This document shows, one piece after another, positions 16,156 to 25,130 of a stretch of 64,000 bases of DNA. Numbering within the stretch: the stretch's first letter is position 1; each line of letters opens with the position of its first letter. The position numbers and the translations under genes are program-made. The notes beneath the pieces are model-generated. The model had not been told where the DNA came from. It worked only from the letters and a program-made list of their open reading frames with translations, and made no database searches. The DNA comes from Parapedobacter lycopersici (GTDB taxonomy: Bacteria; Bacteroidota; Bacteroidia; Sphingobacteriales; Sphingobacteriaceae), in the NCBI RefSeq assembly GCF_024643285.1, contig NZ_JAMSLW010000002.1, positions 62,001 to 126,000 of the forward strand, in the 5' to 3' direction.

Positions 16156-17199
16156 ATGATTGTAGACCTCCGTAGTGATACCCTAACCCGTCCCAGTCGC
16201 GAAATGCTGGATGCTATGATGACAGCCCGGGTAGGAGATGATGTTTTTGGCGAAGACGATACCGTAAAAGCATTGGAACAGCAGATCGCGACCATGTTCG
16301 GCATGGAGACGGCCCTTTTTTGCCCGTCAGGGACAATGGCCAATCAGATTGCCATCAAATGCCTCACCAATCCGATGGAAGAATTAATTACCGACCAGAC
16401 CGCACATGTATACCGTTCCGAGAGCGGTGGAATCCCTTTTCATTCAGCGGTATCCGTGCGTACGCTCCGGGGCGAACGGGGCAAAATCACGCCGGCGCTC
16501 ATTGCGCCCGAAATCAATGCCGATAGCATTACTGCCCCCCGGACATCGCTGGTGGTTCTCGAAAACACGGTGAACTGGGGAGGTGGCAGTTATTATACAC
16601 TGGCAGAGATCTCGGAAATCGCTGCGCTCTGCCGTAACAGCGCATTGAAATTGCACCTCGATGGGGCAAGGATTTTTAATGCGCTGACCGAAACTGGGGA
16701 CCTGACGATAAATTACGGTCAGTTCTTCGACACCATTTCGGTATGTTTATCCAAAGGGCTCGGCGCACCTGTTGGTTCGGTACTAATGGGTAATGGTGAA
16801 CTCATCAAAAAAGCACGGAAAATCCGCAAAGTAATGGGTGGTGGAATGCGACAGGCGGGATTTTTAGCAGCAGCCGGTATTTACGCACTTGACCACAACA
16901 TCGGGAAACTCAAGGCAGACCACCACCATGCACGGCAACTTGCATCGGCATTGAAGGGACAATACTATGTCAAAAGCGTGATGCCCGTGGATACCAACAT
17001 CGTTATCTTTGAAGTAGCCGAAAACTATCAGACAGCAACGCTAATCAGGCAACTCGACCAGCACGGCGTGAAGTGCCTGGAATTCGGAAAGCAGCGCATC
17101 CGGTTTGTCACATATCTGGATATTACGCAGGAAATGATTGATGAGGTGATCATGGTGCTGAATAAGCTGCAATTAGCTGAAAAATCTTCAGGTGGTTAG
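16156..17199 (+). CDS. ltaE: Low-specificity L-threonine aldolase
   Basis: A 347-residue PLP enzyme that splits L-threonine and allo-threonine into glycine and acetaldehyde in the cytoplasm. Visible motifs: N-terminal 'VDLRSDTLTRPS', 'GDDVFGEDDTVKALE', 'CPSGTMANQIAI', the PLP-pyridine Asp169 in LHLDGARIFNA, and the Schiff-base Lys200 in SVCLSKGLGAPVGS. Length and motif order match the bacterial family closely. The ATG at 16156 is followed at once by the conserved N-terminus. It appears monocistronic. Confidence 0.95.
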   Translation: MIVDLRSDTLTRPSREMLDAMMTARVGDDVFGEDDTVKALEQQIATMFGMETALFCPSGTMANQIAIKCLTNPMEELITDQTAHVYRSESGGIPFHSAVSVRTLRGERGKITPALIAPEINADSITAPRTSLVVLENTVNWGGGSYYTLAEISEIAALCRNSALKLHLDGARIFNALTETGDLTINYGQFFDTISVCLSKGLGAPVGSVLMGNGELIKKARKIRKVMGGGMRQAGFLAAAGIYALDHNIGKLKADHHHARQLASALKGQYYVKSVMPVDTNIVIFEVAENYQTATLIRQLDQHGVKCLEFGKQRIRFVTYLDITQEMIDEVIMVLNKLQLAEKSSGG

Positions 17200-17347
17200 C
17201 CAATCCCAATTGTGCCGATTCACGCTTCAACATGAAAATCAACCCTACCGGATCGACGTACCCGTGAGCCGGAATAACCGATTTCACCGATGTCAGGTCT
17301 ATGATTTACCCAATCCAAATCGAAATAATATACTAATTAACAACGTG

Positions 17348-17368
17348 TTATGTTTAAACACAACATAA
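17348..17368. promoter_or_regulatory. Inverted repeat upstream of the TonB receptor gene
   Basis: Arms TTATGTT (17348-17354) and AACATAA (17362-17368) with a 7-bp centre, in a very AT-rich stretch of the 366-bp gap 17200-17565. It lies 36 bp before the -7-like box at 17404 and could be an operator. No other element was seen in the gap. Confidence 0.4.
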
Positions 17369-17403
17369 TGTCTACTAATTATATAGATTTTATATAAAAT
17401 ATA

Positions 17404-17411
17404 TATATTTG
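17404..17411 (+). promoter_or_regulatory. Possible -7 box for the TonB receptor gene
   Basis: TATATTTG fits TAnnTTTG exactly. The region 19-21 nt upstream is AT-rich without a clear TTTG, so the call rests on the -7 box and position only. Confidence 0.4.
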
Positions 17412-17565
17412 CAGCATTCACATATTAATTAGAAGTCATGAAGATCTATAGCTTACGCTCCAGCGGCCATCGAATGTCGCTTTTCCAAATCATTCCATGC
17501 ATGTTAACTACTCATTCATCAATGCTGTCAACAGGACGGCGAAAAAAACACATAACAAAACAACA

Positions 17566-20178
17566 ATGAAACGATTACCTATTAGCAAGACCATATGCAC
17601 AAATACGTTTACAATTGGATTGTTTGTATTGACCGGACTGGGTCTGGTCGGACAATTTCCAACCGTACGTGCGCAAGAAACCACACCACTGGTGAACTCC
17701 ATATTGGATGGCACCGTGGTAGATTCTGAAACCGGGGAACCGCTTGCGGGAGCCACCCTGCAGCTTGAAGGGATTACCCACATGACGAAATCGGATACCC
17801 GCGGTCAATTTCGTTTTGTTACCGGTCAGAAATTCCCTTACACCATCATTGTTTCCTATATCGGTTATATTACCAAAGAGGTAGTAGCGACGGGAAGTCC
17901 ATTGGCTATAGCGTTGGACCGTAATGCCACCGGTTTGACAGAGGTGACTGTCACCTCCCGCCGGCGCCGAGAGCTTTTGCTCAATGTTCCCATTCCGGTT
18001 TCCGTAATCAGCGGAGCGTTGGCTGCGGATGCTGGCGCATTCAATGTCAATCGGTTAAAGGAACTGGTGCCCACGGTACAGTTATACTCGTCGAATCCAC
18101 GGAATACAGGACTGAGTATCCGGGGACTTGGCACCACATTTGGCCTCACTAATGACGGCATTGACCCCGGTGTTGGATTTTATGTAGATGGAGTTTACTA
18201 TGCACGTACCGCAGCTACCACGCTTGATTTCATTGATGTGGAACAGATTGAGGTGTTGCGCGGGCCGCAGGGCACTCTGTTCGGGAAGAATACGGTAGCG
18301 GGTGCATTCAACGTAACTACCCGCAAACCTACTTTTACCCCGGAAGGACAAGTGGAATTAAGTTATGGCAATTATGGTTTTATACAGGCGAAGGCTTCGG
18401 TGAGCGGTCCGCTCTCAAGGCATTTAGCCGCCCGCCTTTCATTCAGTGGCACACAGCGGGATGGCCTGTTGTATAACGTGGCTACGCAGAAACGGGTCAA
18501 TGACCTGAATAACCTGGGTTTGCGGGGGCAGTTGTTATATGCACCTTCGGATCGGGTTCATGTATTGTTGGCCGGTGATCTGACCCGCCAGCGGCCGGAT
18601 GGCTACGCCCAGGTATTTGCCGGGGTAGCGCCAACGTTGCGGCCGGCATATCGTCAATTTGAGCAAATTATTGCTGATCTTAACTATCAATTGCCCAGCA
18701 GGAACCCGTTTGACAGGTTAATAGACCACGATACGCCATGGCAGTCGGGGCAGGATCTTGGCGGTGCCTCAGCAAATATTGACATTAAGCTCGGAACAGG
18801 TACGTTAACTTCGACAACCGCGTGGCGTTTCTGGAATTGGGACCCATCCAATGACCGGGATTTTACCGGCTTACAGGGTCTGGCGCTATCCCAGGCACCT
18901 TCACGTCACGATCAATGGTCGCAGGAAATCCGTTGGGCAGGCGACTTCTCCCCGCGTGTCAGCGCGGTATTTGGTCTCTTTGCCTTCGGACAGTCATTGA
19001 ATGCCAATCCTGCCCATACAGAAGAAGCGGGAAGGGACCAATGGCGGTTTTCACAGAATTCCGAAAGTCCGCTATGGCAAACACCGGGATTATTTGAAGG
19101 CTTTGGCATTAAAACCTACCCCAGCCTTCGCACATTCAGCGGCGCACTTTTTGGTCAGCTGGACTGGGCAGTCACCGACCGTTTACGTGTTTTACCCGGA
19201 CTGCGGGTGAACTATGACGATAAGTCCGTTGATTTCCGGCGTGAACCCTATGGCGGACTGGAAACGGATGACCCGGAATTAATTGCCCTTAAGAATTCAT
19301 TGTACAGTGCCCAGGCATTCACCGCCGATATCGACGACACGAATCTTTCGGGGCAGTTGACCGTCGCCTTTAAGGCATCGCAGCGGGTAAACACCTTTGC
19401 AACGTTCTCCACCGGATTCAAGCCGGTCGGACTAAACCTGGGTGGATTACCGAATTCGAACGGGCAGCCCTTGCTGGAACTGGCCGTGATTAAGCCGGAA
19501 CGTGTACTGCACTACGAGGTGGGAATAAAGGCCCAGCCTACCCGGACTTCTTCCGTCAGCCTTACGGTGTATAACACTGATGTCCGCGATTACCAGGCTC
19601 AGGTACAGGCAGCAGATCTTTCGGTAAACCGGGGTTACTTAGCGAACGCGGAACAGGTTCGCGTTCGTGGTGTGGAATTTGACGGCAACATCAGGCTTGG
19701 CAATTTCTTATCACTCTACGGTTCACTTGCGTATACCGACGGCAAATATGTATCCTTCACGAATGCTCCCCCACCATTGGAAGAAACAGGTGGCCCAACA
19801 TTTAAAGATATTTCCGGTGGCTTATTACCCGGGATTTCAGAGTGGGCGGCCTCCTTCGGCGGAGAAGCAGTAACACCATCAACCACTTTCCTGGGACAGA
19901 CCGGCGAATTTGCCTTTGCGGTGGACGGCTTTTACCGGTCGTCGTTCTCATCGAGTCCGTCACCGTCTAAATACCTGGTTGTCGATGGTTATACACTGCT
20001 GAACGCACGGGTCGGATTCCGTGCGCCGCAGGGGGTATCCTTGTACGTCTGGGCACGCAACCTCTTCGATAAAGATTATTTTGAACAGCTATTACCCGGA
20101 GCAGGCAACGCGGGGCACTATGCCGGTGTACTGGGCGACCAGCGCACCTACGGTGTCACTTTGCGTTATGCGTTCTGA
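17566..20178 (+). CDS. TonB-dependent receptor (orphan, no SusD)
   Basis: An 870-residue outer-membrane receptor. ATG 17566 gives the signal peptide (MKRLPISKTICTNTFTIGLF, ending PTVRAQ); the frame continues up to ATG 17497, outside any signal. After it comes a carboxypeptidase-regulatory-like domain (ILDGTVVDSETGEPLAGATL). The plug domain shows 'VPIPVSVISGALAADAGA', 'FYVDGVYYARTA' and 'VEQIEVLRGPQGTLFGKNTVAG', and the barrel ends in 'RTYGVTLRYAF' with the terminal Phe. It lacks a SusD partner and the SusC N-terminal signature, so a substrate such as an iron chelate, cofactor or small molecule is as likely as a glycan. Confidence 0.92.
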   Translation: MKRLPISKTICTNTFTIGLFVLTGLGLVGQFPTVRAQETTPLVNSILDGTVVDSETGEPLAGATLQLEGITHMTKSDTRGQFRFVTGQKFPYTIIVSYIGYITKEVVATGSPLAIALDRNATGLTEVTVTSRRRRELLLNVPIPVSVISGALAADAGAFNVNRLKELVPTVQLYSSNPRNTGLSIRGLGTTFGLTNDGIDPGVGFYVDGVYYARTAATTLDFIDVEQIEVLRGPQGTLFGKNTVAGAFNVTTRKPTFTPEGQVELSYGNYGFIQAKASVSGPLSRHLAARLSFSGTQRDGLLYNVATQKRVNDLNNLGLRGQLLYAPSDRVHVLLAGDLTRQRPDGYAQVFAGVAPTLRPAYRQFEQIIADLNYQLPSRNPFDRLIDHDTPWQSGQDLGGASANIDIKLGTGTLTSTTAWRFWNWDPSNDRDFTGLQGLALSQAPSRHDQWSQEIRWAGDFSPRVSAVFGLFAFGQSLNANPAHTEEAGRDQWRFSQNSESPLWQTPGLFEGFGIKTYPSLRTFSGALFGQLDWAVTDRLRVLPGLRVNYDDKSVDFRREPYGGLETDDPELIALKNSLYSAQAFTADIDDTNLSGQLTVAFKASQRVNTFATFSTGFKPVGLNLGGLPNSNGQPLLELAVIKPERVLHYEVGIKAQPTRTSSVSLTVYNTDVRDYQAQVQAADLSVNRGYLANAEQVRVRGVEFDGNIRLGNFLSLYGSLAYTDGKYVSFTNAPPPLEETGGPTFKDISGGLLPGISEWAASFGGEAVTPSTTFLGQTGEFAFAVDGFYRSSFSSSPSPSKYLVVDGYTLLNARVGFRAPQGVSLYVWARNLFDKDYFEQLLPGAGNAGHYAGVLGDQRTYGVTLRYAF

Positions 20179-20183
20179 AGATA

Positions 20184-20214
20184 AACAAAGGTGGTCTATC
20201 CGGCCACCTTTGTT
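20184..20214. terminator. Bidirectional hairpin terminator
   Basis: A perfect 11-bp stem AACAAAGGTGG/CCACCTTTGTT (20184-20194 with 20204-20214), 9-nt loop, then ATTTTGG on the plus strand. It sits between two convergent genes and overlaps the last two bases of the FAD oxidoreductase stop codon. Confidence 0.75.
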
Positions 20215-21934
20215 ATTTTGGCCAATGCGTCTCTATTCCCTGCGACCGGATAAACTGCTGGAATTCTGCCAGCAAACCTGGTTTTTCGTACACCTGTCTA
20301 GGGGTGATTTTCTTACCAAGCGAATAGGCAACCAACATACCTGCTGCCTCGCCGATACCCCACTCCACCGGATGTAGGCGATAACATCCATTGGTAATAT
20401 GCGTAGTGCCAATATTTTTATTGGCGGGCAGGATATTCTCCATCCGTCTGGGAAGAAGTGCCCCCAGCGGGATCTGGAACGGCAATGACCCAAAGTCTAT
20501 GTAATTGTTTCCTCCTGTGCTCGGGTGCAGGTCGATATGATAGTAACCAACACCGATACTGTCGTGAAAATCAGCAGCCCGCGATGGTTCCTTACCAGTC
20601 ACCAACATCCGGTTTTCCGCGCCAACGTGTTCCTCAAGAATAGTAAAAAGGGCCTTAATACGACGGGATTCCCTAACATATGGATACTTGGCCAAACCAT
20701 CGGCCGTTCCCATGATATCCGGTCTGAGTCGCAAACCCGGCCACCCCGTCCCACCGTCGGGCCGTGGTGCTTCCGTCTGTAACCAGTATAACCACGACAA
20801 ACTTAGTTGCTTTGCACGTGCAACGTGTTTCTTAAATACATTTTCGTCCACATCAACAATATTCCCAAGAAAATAATCGTTTTGCGGCCAGTTCACGATA
20901 CTGATATCTCCACGGTAGGTACCGGGTGTAAAATTAGCTTTATTGATAATACGACGGTAATTCCACAGATTCAATGTGTCACCAGTGGATTTGCCTTCCG
21001 GATGGAATCCCAAATCTTTCGGTTTTAAGGTCTTGGGATCGGAATAATCAAGATCGAGCAGGTTTCCCGGCCATGCAGGTTGCATAGCAGGCACATAGCG
21101 CTGCCAAAACGCGTATTCTTCAGGTCGATTGATGACATGGCTTTCTCCCGGGATATAGTCCATGGCAAAACAGGCTGTAAATGCCTGGTTGTTTTCCGGG
21201 TTCCCTGTTTCGGGTGCGTGAAGCTCCCCGGTTTCTTTCCTTGATTCGGTACCGGTAACATATTCAGTACCTGTAAGTGGCAGTAAGTCACCAAGCTCGG
21301 TTGCATCCACAAAATAGGGTGCGGATAGCTGTACTTCCCTCCCTTCACGGAGATCCTTCGCCTTTAATCCATGTACCCGATCGCCGCTCACATCAGCCGC
21401 AATGATCTGATGTTCCAGCAATAATGTTAATTTTCCCGCACTTATGTAGGGTGCAAATAAGGCATGCAATACCGCCAAAGCCACCCGGGGTTCGTGGCAT
21501 AGTGCCGAAACGGTGCCGTCCCCCGGATTGAAGTATCTCCGGCTTTTCGCCGTTTCGGTAAGCGGATAGTTTTGTATGTAAAATTGCCGGATACCCGCAC
21601 GGAAGTCCCGGTAACATTGGGTGGCACCGTGTGTTTCAATCCATTGATGTTCATCCGGCGGCACACCCTGTTGGGTAAGCTGTCCGCCAATCCAATCGGT
21701 TTCCTCTGTCAGCACAACCCGCAAACCATTCCGTAATGCTGCCAGGGCCGCTGCACACCCTCCCAATCCACCCCCTGCAATGATCACATCTGCTGAAAAT
21801 CCGTGCTGGTCCCGATCGGATACTGTCTGTATAGCAGCACCGCCCAGGGCAATAAATGGGTATCCGGTTAATGTCGTTGATGCCGCTACAGTTCCTCCCA
21901 TAGCTAGCAATTCCATAAATTTTCGTCTTTCCAT
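20213..21934 (-). CDS. FAD-dependent oxidoreductase with Tat-like leader
   Basis: A 573-residue flavoprotein of the FAD_oxidored (PF12831) type. An N-terminal MERRKFMELLAMGG resembles a Tat signal. The FAD-binding motif is GGGLGG at 54-59, followed by 'ALRNGLRVVLTEETDWIGG' and, near 205, 'APYFVDATELGDLLPLTG'; the C-terminal FAD-proximal block is 'THITNGCYRLHPVEWGIGEAAG'. Homologues are often annotated in carbohydrate contexts, but their substrate is unknown. It is convergent with the TonB receptor and shares its terminator. The ATG at 21934 is the only start consistent with the leader. Confidence 0.88.
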   Translation of the reverse strand: MERRKFMELLAMGGTVAASTTLTGYPFIALGGAAIQTVSDRDQHGFSADVIIAGGGLGGCAAALAALRNGLRVVLTEETDWIGGQLTQQGVPPDEHQWIETHGATQCYRDFRAGIRQFYIQNYPLTETAKSRRYFNPGDGTVSALCHEPRVALAVLHALFAPYISAGKLTLLLEHQIIAADVSGDRVHGLKAKDLREGREVQLSAPYFVDATELGDLLPLTGTEYVTGTESRKETGELHAPETGNPENNQAFTACFAMDYIPGESHVINRPEEYAFWQRYVPAMQPAWPGNLLDLDYSDPKTLKPKDLGFHPEGKSTGDTLNLWNYRRIINKANFTPGTYRGDISIVNWPQNDYFLGNIVDVDENVFKKHVARAKQLSLSWLYWLQTEAPRPDGGTGWPGLRLRPDIMGTADGLAKYPYVRESRRIKALFTILEEHVGAENRMLVTGKEPSRAADFHDSIGVGYYHIDLHPSTGGNNYIDFGSLPFQIPLGALLPRRMENILPANKNIGTTHITNGCYRLHPVEWGIGEAAGMLVAYSLGKKITPRQVYEKPGLLAEFQQFIRSQGIETHWPK

Positions 21935-22042
21935 TGTAATTTAAGCAACGCAAATTAGCCAAAAATTCAGATCTTTACGATCACAAGCATTATGTTTGCA
22001 CGGTATTTTTGAATGCTATTATTAACCCCGAATATGATTTAC

Positions 22043-22621
22043 ATGAAAAAGATCCTGTTAACTTTCGTTTCGTTTATGTCGCTAATCGCCCTGTGCAATG
22101 CACAATCGGCAACACCGGCCATGACACTGCATACCACGGCTTTTGAGGACGGCGGCATCATTCCCGTAAAATACAGTCAGGCCGCCGAAGGCGCTGCGCC
22201 GGGTGAGGGCACCTCGCCCGCATTGATGTGGGCAAATGCACCAACGGGCACCAAAAGCTTTGTGCTGCATATGCACGACGTGGATTTCGCGCGTGAAAAA
22301 ACAACAGATGATCAGGTCCATTGGCTGGTCTGGAACATTCCGGCAGACAAAACAGAATTACCTGAAGGCCTGCCCCGGGGCGCACAATTGCCTGATGGCA
22401 GCTATCAGATCAGCGTAACGGGTCCGGTTTACCGGGGACCGGGTGCCGCGGCGAGTGGCCCCCTGCACCATTATGTTTTTGAGATCTATGCGCTGGATAT
22501 CGTACTGGACCAGGAACCCGCTGCCGATGCCTTCCAAACCCGGACGGCCATTATGCAGGCCATGCAGGATCATGTCGTGGGCAAGGCGGCTTATGTGGGC
22601 CGTTTCCGGCGGCCGCAATAA
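22043..22621 (+). CDS. YbhB/YbcL family (PEBP-like) protein, secreted
   Basis: A 192-residue protein from ATG 22043 (an earlier ATG at 22013 would bury the signal peptide MKKILLTFVSFMSLIALCNAQ). PEBP signatures are clear: 'GTSPALMWANAPTGTKSFVL', HMHDVDFAR, 'VHWLVWNIPADKTELPEG', and GPVYRGPGAAASGPLHHYVF followed by EIYALD. Bacterial members form dimers with a small anion-binding pocket; their biological role is poorly defined. The following glycoside hydrolase gene starts 85 bp downstream on the same strand and may be co-transcribed. Confidence 0.92.
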   Translation: MKKILLTFVSFMSLIALCNAQSATPAMTLHTTAFEDGGIIPVKYSQAAEGAAPGEGTSPALMWANAPTGTKSFVLHMHDVDFAREKTTDDQVHWLVWNIPADKTELPEGLPRGAQLPDGSYQISVTGPVYRGPGAAASGPLHHYVFEIYALDIVLDQEPAADAFQTRTAIMQAMQDHVVGKAAYVGRFRRPQ

Positions 22622-22706
22622 TTACCATATACGGTCAAATCACCCGCTTTCGGTGGTTGCCCTGGGCTGAATTAGTTAGTTGCTTACACCCATAAACTCT
22701 ACTGCC

Positions 22707-23990
22707 ATGCGTTTTACCCATGTGATGCTGCTGACCCTCACGGGGTGCCTGTTATTAATGACAGCTGCCGTGGCGCAGCATGCAAAGCCCATAAAAGTGG
22801 AACTGATTAAGCAGGGGGATACGTACACCCTGCTCCGCGGCGGCAAACCCTATTTTATTAAGGGGGCTGGTGGCTCAACTTATATGGACCGGCTAAGTGC
22901 ATACGGCGGAAACTCCGTCCGGACGTGGGGTACAGCCAATGGACAGCAGGTGCTGGACGAGGCCCAACGACTGGGGCTTACGGTAACCATGGGAATCAAT
23001 ATGGCCCGCGAGCGTCACGGATTCGATTACAACGATGCGGAAGCCGTGGCGAAACAGCTCGAAACCGTACGTGCGGAAATATTGAAATTCAAAGATCATC
23101 CCGCACTGCTGGCCTGGGGAATCGGCAATGAACTCAACCTCGAATACACCAATCCGAAAGTCTGGGATGCTGTCAATGAAGTAGCTGAAATGATTCATGA
23201 GCTGGATTCCAATCACTTGGTGACCACGATGCTCGCCGGAATCAATCAGCGGGAGATTGACTATATCAAGGAAAAATGCCCGGCGCTTGATCTGATCTCG
23301 GTGCAGGTCTATGGCGGACTGGCAGCGGTGCCGGAACGAATCCGGGCTACCGGATGGGAAAAAGCCTATATGGTGACCGAATGGGGTCCAACCGGCCACT
23401 GGGAAAGTCCGCAAACACCCTGGAAAGCGGCTATTGAAGAAACCAGCAGTGAAAAGGCAGCGGTTTATAAAAGCCGTTACGAAGCGGCTATCATGAAAGA
23501 CCGGCATTGCATCGGTTCCTATGTGTTTCTGTGGGGCCAGAAACAGGAACGTACCCCCACCTGGTACGGATTGTTCACGGAAGCAGGTGAAGAAAATGAG
23601 GTAGTGGATGTCATGCAATACCTATGGACCGGGCAATGGCCGTTGAACCGCGCCCCGCATTTGGATTCGATACGTCTGGACGGCAGGAAGGCCCTTGATT
23701 TCATTTACCTCCAACCCGGAAAAACGTATCCCCTGGATGTAGCGGTCACCGACCCGGATAACGACAGCCTGTCCACACGCTGGGAGCTGTTGCCGGAAAG
23801 TACGGACCTCAAATCGGGCGGCGACCGCGAAAGCAGGCCCCAAGCGATCCCCGGGCACGTGACCAACGCAACCGTCAGCCAGGCGAGATTCACCACGCCG
23901 GAACAATCTGGCGCTTACCGGTTATTTCTGTATGTTACCGATGGGCAAAACAATGTAGCAACAGCAAATATTCCCTTTTTTGTGCAATAG
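22707..23990 (+). CDS. Secreted glycoside hydrolase, GH2/GH5-like TIM barrel
   Basis: A 427-residue protein from ATG 22707 (the frame reaches a TTG at 22680). Signal peptide MRFTHVMLLTLTGCLLLMTA, ending AVAQ. The TIM barrel starts 'LLRGGKPYFIKGAGGSTYM' and carries the two retaining carboxylates expected in clan GH-A: Glu142 in WGIGNELN (acid/base) and Glu225 in YMVTEWGPTG (nucleophile). A C-terminal beta-sandwich follows (LDVAVTDPDNDSLSTRWELL to NNVATANIPFFVQ). It resembles GH2 C-terminal-domain proteins and Gas1-like beta-glucanosyltransferases, but a specific substrate cannot be given. Confidence 0.85.
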   Translation: MRFTHVMLLTLTGCLLLMTAAVAQHAKPIKVELIKQGDTYTLLRGGKPYFIKGAGGSTYMDRLSAYGGNSVRTWGTANGQQVLDEAQRLGLTVTMGINMARERHGFDYNDAEAVAKQLETVRAEILKFKDHPALLAWGIGNELNLEYTNPKVWDAVNEVAEMIHELDSNHLVTTMLAGINQREIDYIKEKCPALDLISVQVYGGLAAVPERIRATGWEKAYMVTEWGPTGHWESPQTPWKAAIEETSSEKAAVYKSRYEAAIMKDRHCIGSYVFLWGQKQERTPTWYGLFTEAGEENEVVDVMQYLWTGQWPLNRAPHLDSIRLDGRKALDFIYLQPGKTYPLDVAVTDPDNDSLSTRWELLPESTDLKSGGDRESRPQAIPGHVTNATVSQARFTTPEQSGAYRLFLYVTDGQNNVATANIPFFVQ

Positions 23991-24010
23991 CGGCCGGAAG
24001 CCGAGACGCG

Positions 24011-25108
24011 CTAAAATAACTGGAGCTGTCCTCCCATCGCTTGCCCTCCCGGCGATTTTGCCGGCAGCGAAAAGTTAGAGATGCCCACCCCCAGCAGACG
24101 AATCCGCCGGTCCTGTAAGATGGCCTGTTCCAACAAGTGGGTAACGATGGAAAATATACGGTCGTAATCGTCTACCAATTCGGTAAGCGTCTGGCTGCGG
24201 GTCATGATGGTAAAATCATGAAATTTAAACTTTATAGTGATGGTCCGCCCCTTCAATTGGGCCCGCTGCAGTCGGGTTTCCAGTTTTTCGGTAAGCACGG
24301 CTAGTGCCGACCGCATGGAGGCTACCGATACCAGGTCTTCGGGGAAAGTATCTTCTACGCTGATTGATTTTGTTTCCCGATATGGCTGCACTTCCCGGTC
24401 ATCGTGACCGCGTACAATCCGGTAATAAAACTTACCAGATTTACCGAAATGCCGCACAAGTTCAGCTTCCGTAAGCTGCTTCAAGTCTGCACCGGTATGC
24501 AACCCCATGGCTTTCATTTTGGCAGCCGTGATCTTCCCAACCCCAAAAAATTTTTCCACCGGAAGACTTTCCATAAACGTTTCGATTTTTGAGGGGCCAA
24601 TGAACGTCAAGCCATCTGGTTTCTGTAAATCAGAAGCTACCTTGGCCACAAACTTATTAACGGAAACGCCCGCGGATGCGGTGAGCTGCAACTCGTCATG
24701 AATCGCCTGTTTAATGAAACGGGCAATAGCAATGGCCGAACCAACGCCCTGTTTGTCATGGGTTACATCCAAGTACGCTTCATCCAGCGAAAGCGGTTCT
24801 ACGATATCGGTATAGCGACTAAAAATTGCTCGTATCTGCTTGGACACAGCCTTATACATCGCAAAACGGGGTGGCACAAAAATCGCGTCCGGACAGAGGC
24901 GCTGGGCTGTTTTAGCCGGCATTGCCGAACGGATGCCGAATTTCCGGGCCTCGTAACTGGCGGTTGCCACAACACCGCCCCGCCCCTCCGGTGACCCACC
25001 AACAATAAGGGGCTTGCCTCGGTAAGCGGGAAAGTCGCGCTGTTCTACGGAAGCATAGAATGCGTCCATATCAATATGAATGATTTTGCGTTGTTCCGTC
25101 ACGATCAA
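24011..25108 (-). CDS. dinB: DNA polymerase IV (Y-family translesion polymerase)
   Basis: A 365-residue protein. Catalytic metal-binding residues are visible: Asp13 in IIHIDMDAFYASVEQ and Asp109-Glu110 in PLSLDEAYLD. Other family blocks are 'GGVVATASYEARKFGIRSAM', ASAGVSVNKFVAKVASDLQK and the HhH region 'FFGVGKITAAKMKAMGL'. The C-terminus ends in GGQLQLF, a beta-clamp-binding motif. The start is non-ATG: TTG at 25108 or GTG at 25102; no ATG is available in frame. The stop-to-start distance from the diadenylate-cyclase-like gene upstream is 22 bp, so the two form an operon. Confidence 0.96.
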   Translation of the reverse strand: MIVTEQRKIIHIDMDAFYASVEQRDFPAYRGKPLIVGGSPEGRGGVVATASYEARKFGIRSAMPAKTAQRLCPDAIFVPPRFAMYKAVSKQIRAIFSRYTDIVEPLSLDEAYLDVTHDKQGVGSAIAIARFIKQAIHDELQLTASAGVSVNKFVAKVASDLQKPDGLTFIGPSKIETFMESLPVEKFFGVGKITAAKMKAMGLHTGADLKQLTEAELVRHFGKSGKFYYRIVRGHDDREVQPYRETKSISVEDTFPEDLVSVASMRSALAVLTEKLETRLQRAQLKGRTITIKFKFHDFTIMTRSQTLTELVDDYDRIFSIVTHLLEQAILQDRRIRLLGVGISNFSLPAKSPGGQAMGGQLQLF

Positions 25109-25130
25109 ATCGGATAAGACAACTCTATGA

